DNA from: Acidobacteriota bacterium
GTDB taxonomy: Bacteria; Acidobacteriota; Terriglobia; Terriglobales; SCQP01
Length of the DNA stretch: 5,111 nucleotides
Direction of reading: 5' to 3'
Assembly: GCA_021823305.1 (NCBI GenBank)
Contig: JAKAOE010000183.1
Span: 1-5,111, forward strand
In this document: positions 4,812 to 5,111 of the stretch, in pieces
Numbering within the stretch: position 1 is the first letter of the stretch
How the letters are laid out: each line of letters opens with the position of its first letter
The notes under the pieces: model-generated
What the model saw: only the letters and a program-made list of their open reading frames with translations
The model's database searches: none
What the model was told of the DNA's origin: nothing
Made by a program: the position numbers and the translations under genes

Positions 4812-5111
4812 GTGAGAAAGCCAAGCGCAATTGACCTCTTCTGCGGATGCGGAGGCCTCACTCAAGGTCTGCGCGACGCAGGTTTCCGAGTGCTCGGCGC
4901 TATCGACAGCGATAAACTCGCGCTTAAAGCTTACCAAATGAACCACCGGAGCGTTAGGACCTGGCCGTCGGATATCCGGCGCGTTCCCGCTGCCCGCGTG
5001 GCGAGAGCCCTCAAACTCCGCAAAGGGCAACTCTCGCTCCTTGCCGGCTGCCCGCCGTGCAAAGGCTACTCGACCGTCCGAACGCTTAACCGCGGCCGCA
5101 GCGTCGACGAC
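4812..5111 (+). CDS. C5-cytosine DNA methyltransferase, N-terminal 100 residues (3' end outside the window)
   Basis: The visible 100 residues form the start of a SAM-dependent DNA (cytosine-5) methyltransferase. Motif I, the SAM loop, is IDLFCGCGGLTQGL at 7-20. Motif II is IDSDKLALKAYQMNH at 31-45, and motif III is SDIR at 53-56. Motif IV with the catalytic cysteine is GCPPCKGYST at 79-88 (C83); most relatives read PPCQGFS, so Q-to-K and F-to-Y are mild variants. The start is GTG 4812: an in-frame TGA at 4806-4808 rules out anything further upstream, and motif I begins six residues later. Base composition is clearly less GC-extreme than in the MFS or xdhC genes, hinting at horizontal transfer. 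It could be a restriction-modification methylase or an orphan. A partner nuclease and the target recognition domain would lie beyond the right edge. Confidence 0.93.
   Translation, partial: MRKPSAIDLFCGCGGLTQGLRDAGFRVLGAIDSDKLALKAYQMNHRSVRTWPSDIRRVPAARVARALKLRKGQLSLLAGCPPCKGYSTVRTLNRGRSVDD

Noticed and set aside
4794..5030. Minus-strand 78-codon open frame opposite the methyltransferase.
   Set aside because: It overlaps conserved methyltransferase motifs I-III on the other strand and shows no family features of its own.

Overview
The window is very GC-rich DNA from a free-living bacterium. In several genes nearly every third codon position is C or G (runs of GCC, CTC, CGC). The combination of an IscU-like scaffold, a MocA-type nucleotidyltransferase, XdhC, PIN-domain toxin modules and an MFS carrier would suit an Acidobacteriota genome such as the Bryobacterales/Solibacter group. 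That assignment rests on style and gene content and is tentative.

Layout. (1) 1-510, plus strand: the 3' end of an unidentified gene overlaps by one base (TGATG) an IscU/NifU-N-like Fe-S scaffold protein. (2) 483-1879, minus strand: xdhC followed by a MocA/MobA-like molybdopterin nucleotidyltransferase, which runs tail-to-tail into the scaffold gene with a 28-base coding overlap. Together these look like an accessory set for maturing molybdenum hydroxylases (xanthine dehydrogenase/CO dehydrogenase family). The hydroxylase subunits are not in the window. (3) 1889-3324, minus strand: two complete type II toxin-antitoxin modules in tandem. The first to be transcribed is an RHH antitoxin with a PIN toxin, the second a Phd/YefM-type antitoxin with a PIN toxin. 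In both, antitoxin and toxin overlap by the same four bases, GTGA, and the toxin starts with GTG. The last toxin ends 9 bases before xdhC, so the modules and the molybdenum genes may share a transcript. (4) 3396-4571, plus strand: an MFS transporter, divergent from the toxin-antitoxin block, with a TATAAT box just upstream. (5) 4572-4811: non-coding DNA with two strong hairpins and a promoter-like pair of boxes. (6) 4812-5111, plus strand: the first 100 codons of a C5 cytosine DNA methyltransferase, cut by the window edge.

The main points of interest are these. The Fe-S scaffold lacks the third conserved cysteine. The RHH-linked PIN toxin has Ala where the third catalytic Asp is expected. Each antitoxin gene has a distinct repeat at its promoter or start: a dyad around a perfect -10 box for the Phd-type gene, and an 11-base-period direct repeat for the RHH gene. 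The methyltransferase appears to be transcribed almost from its GTG start. The toxin-antitoxin genes and the methyltransferase have less extreme codon use than the neighbouring metabolic genes, consistent with acquired defence or stability cargo. I do not see evidence for a wholly new multi-gene system.
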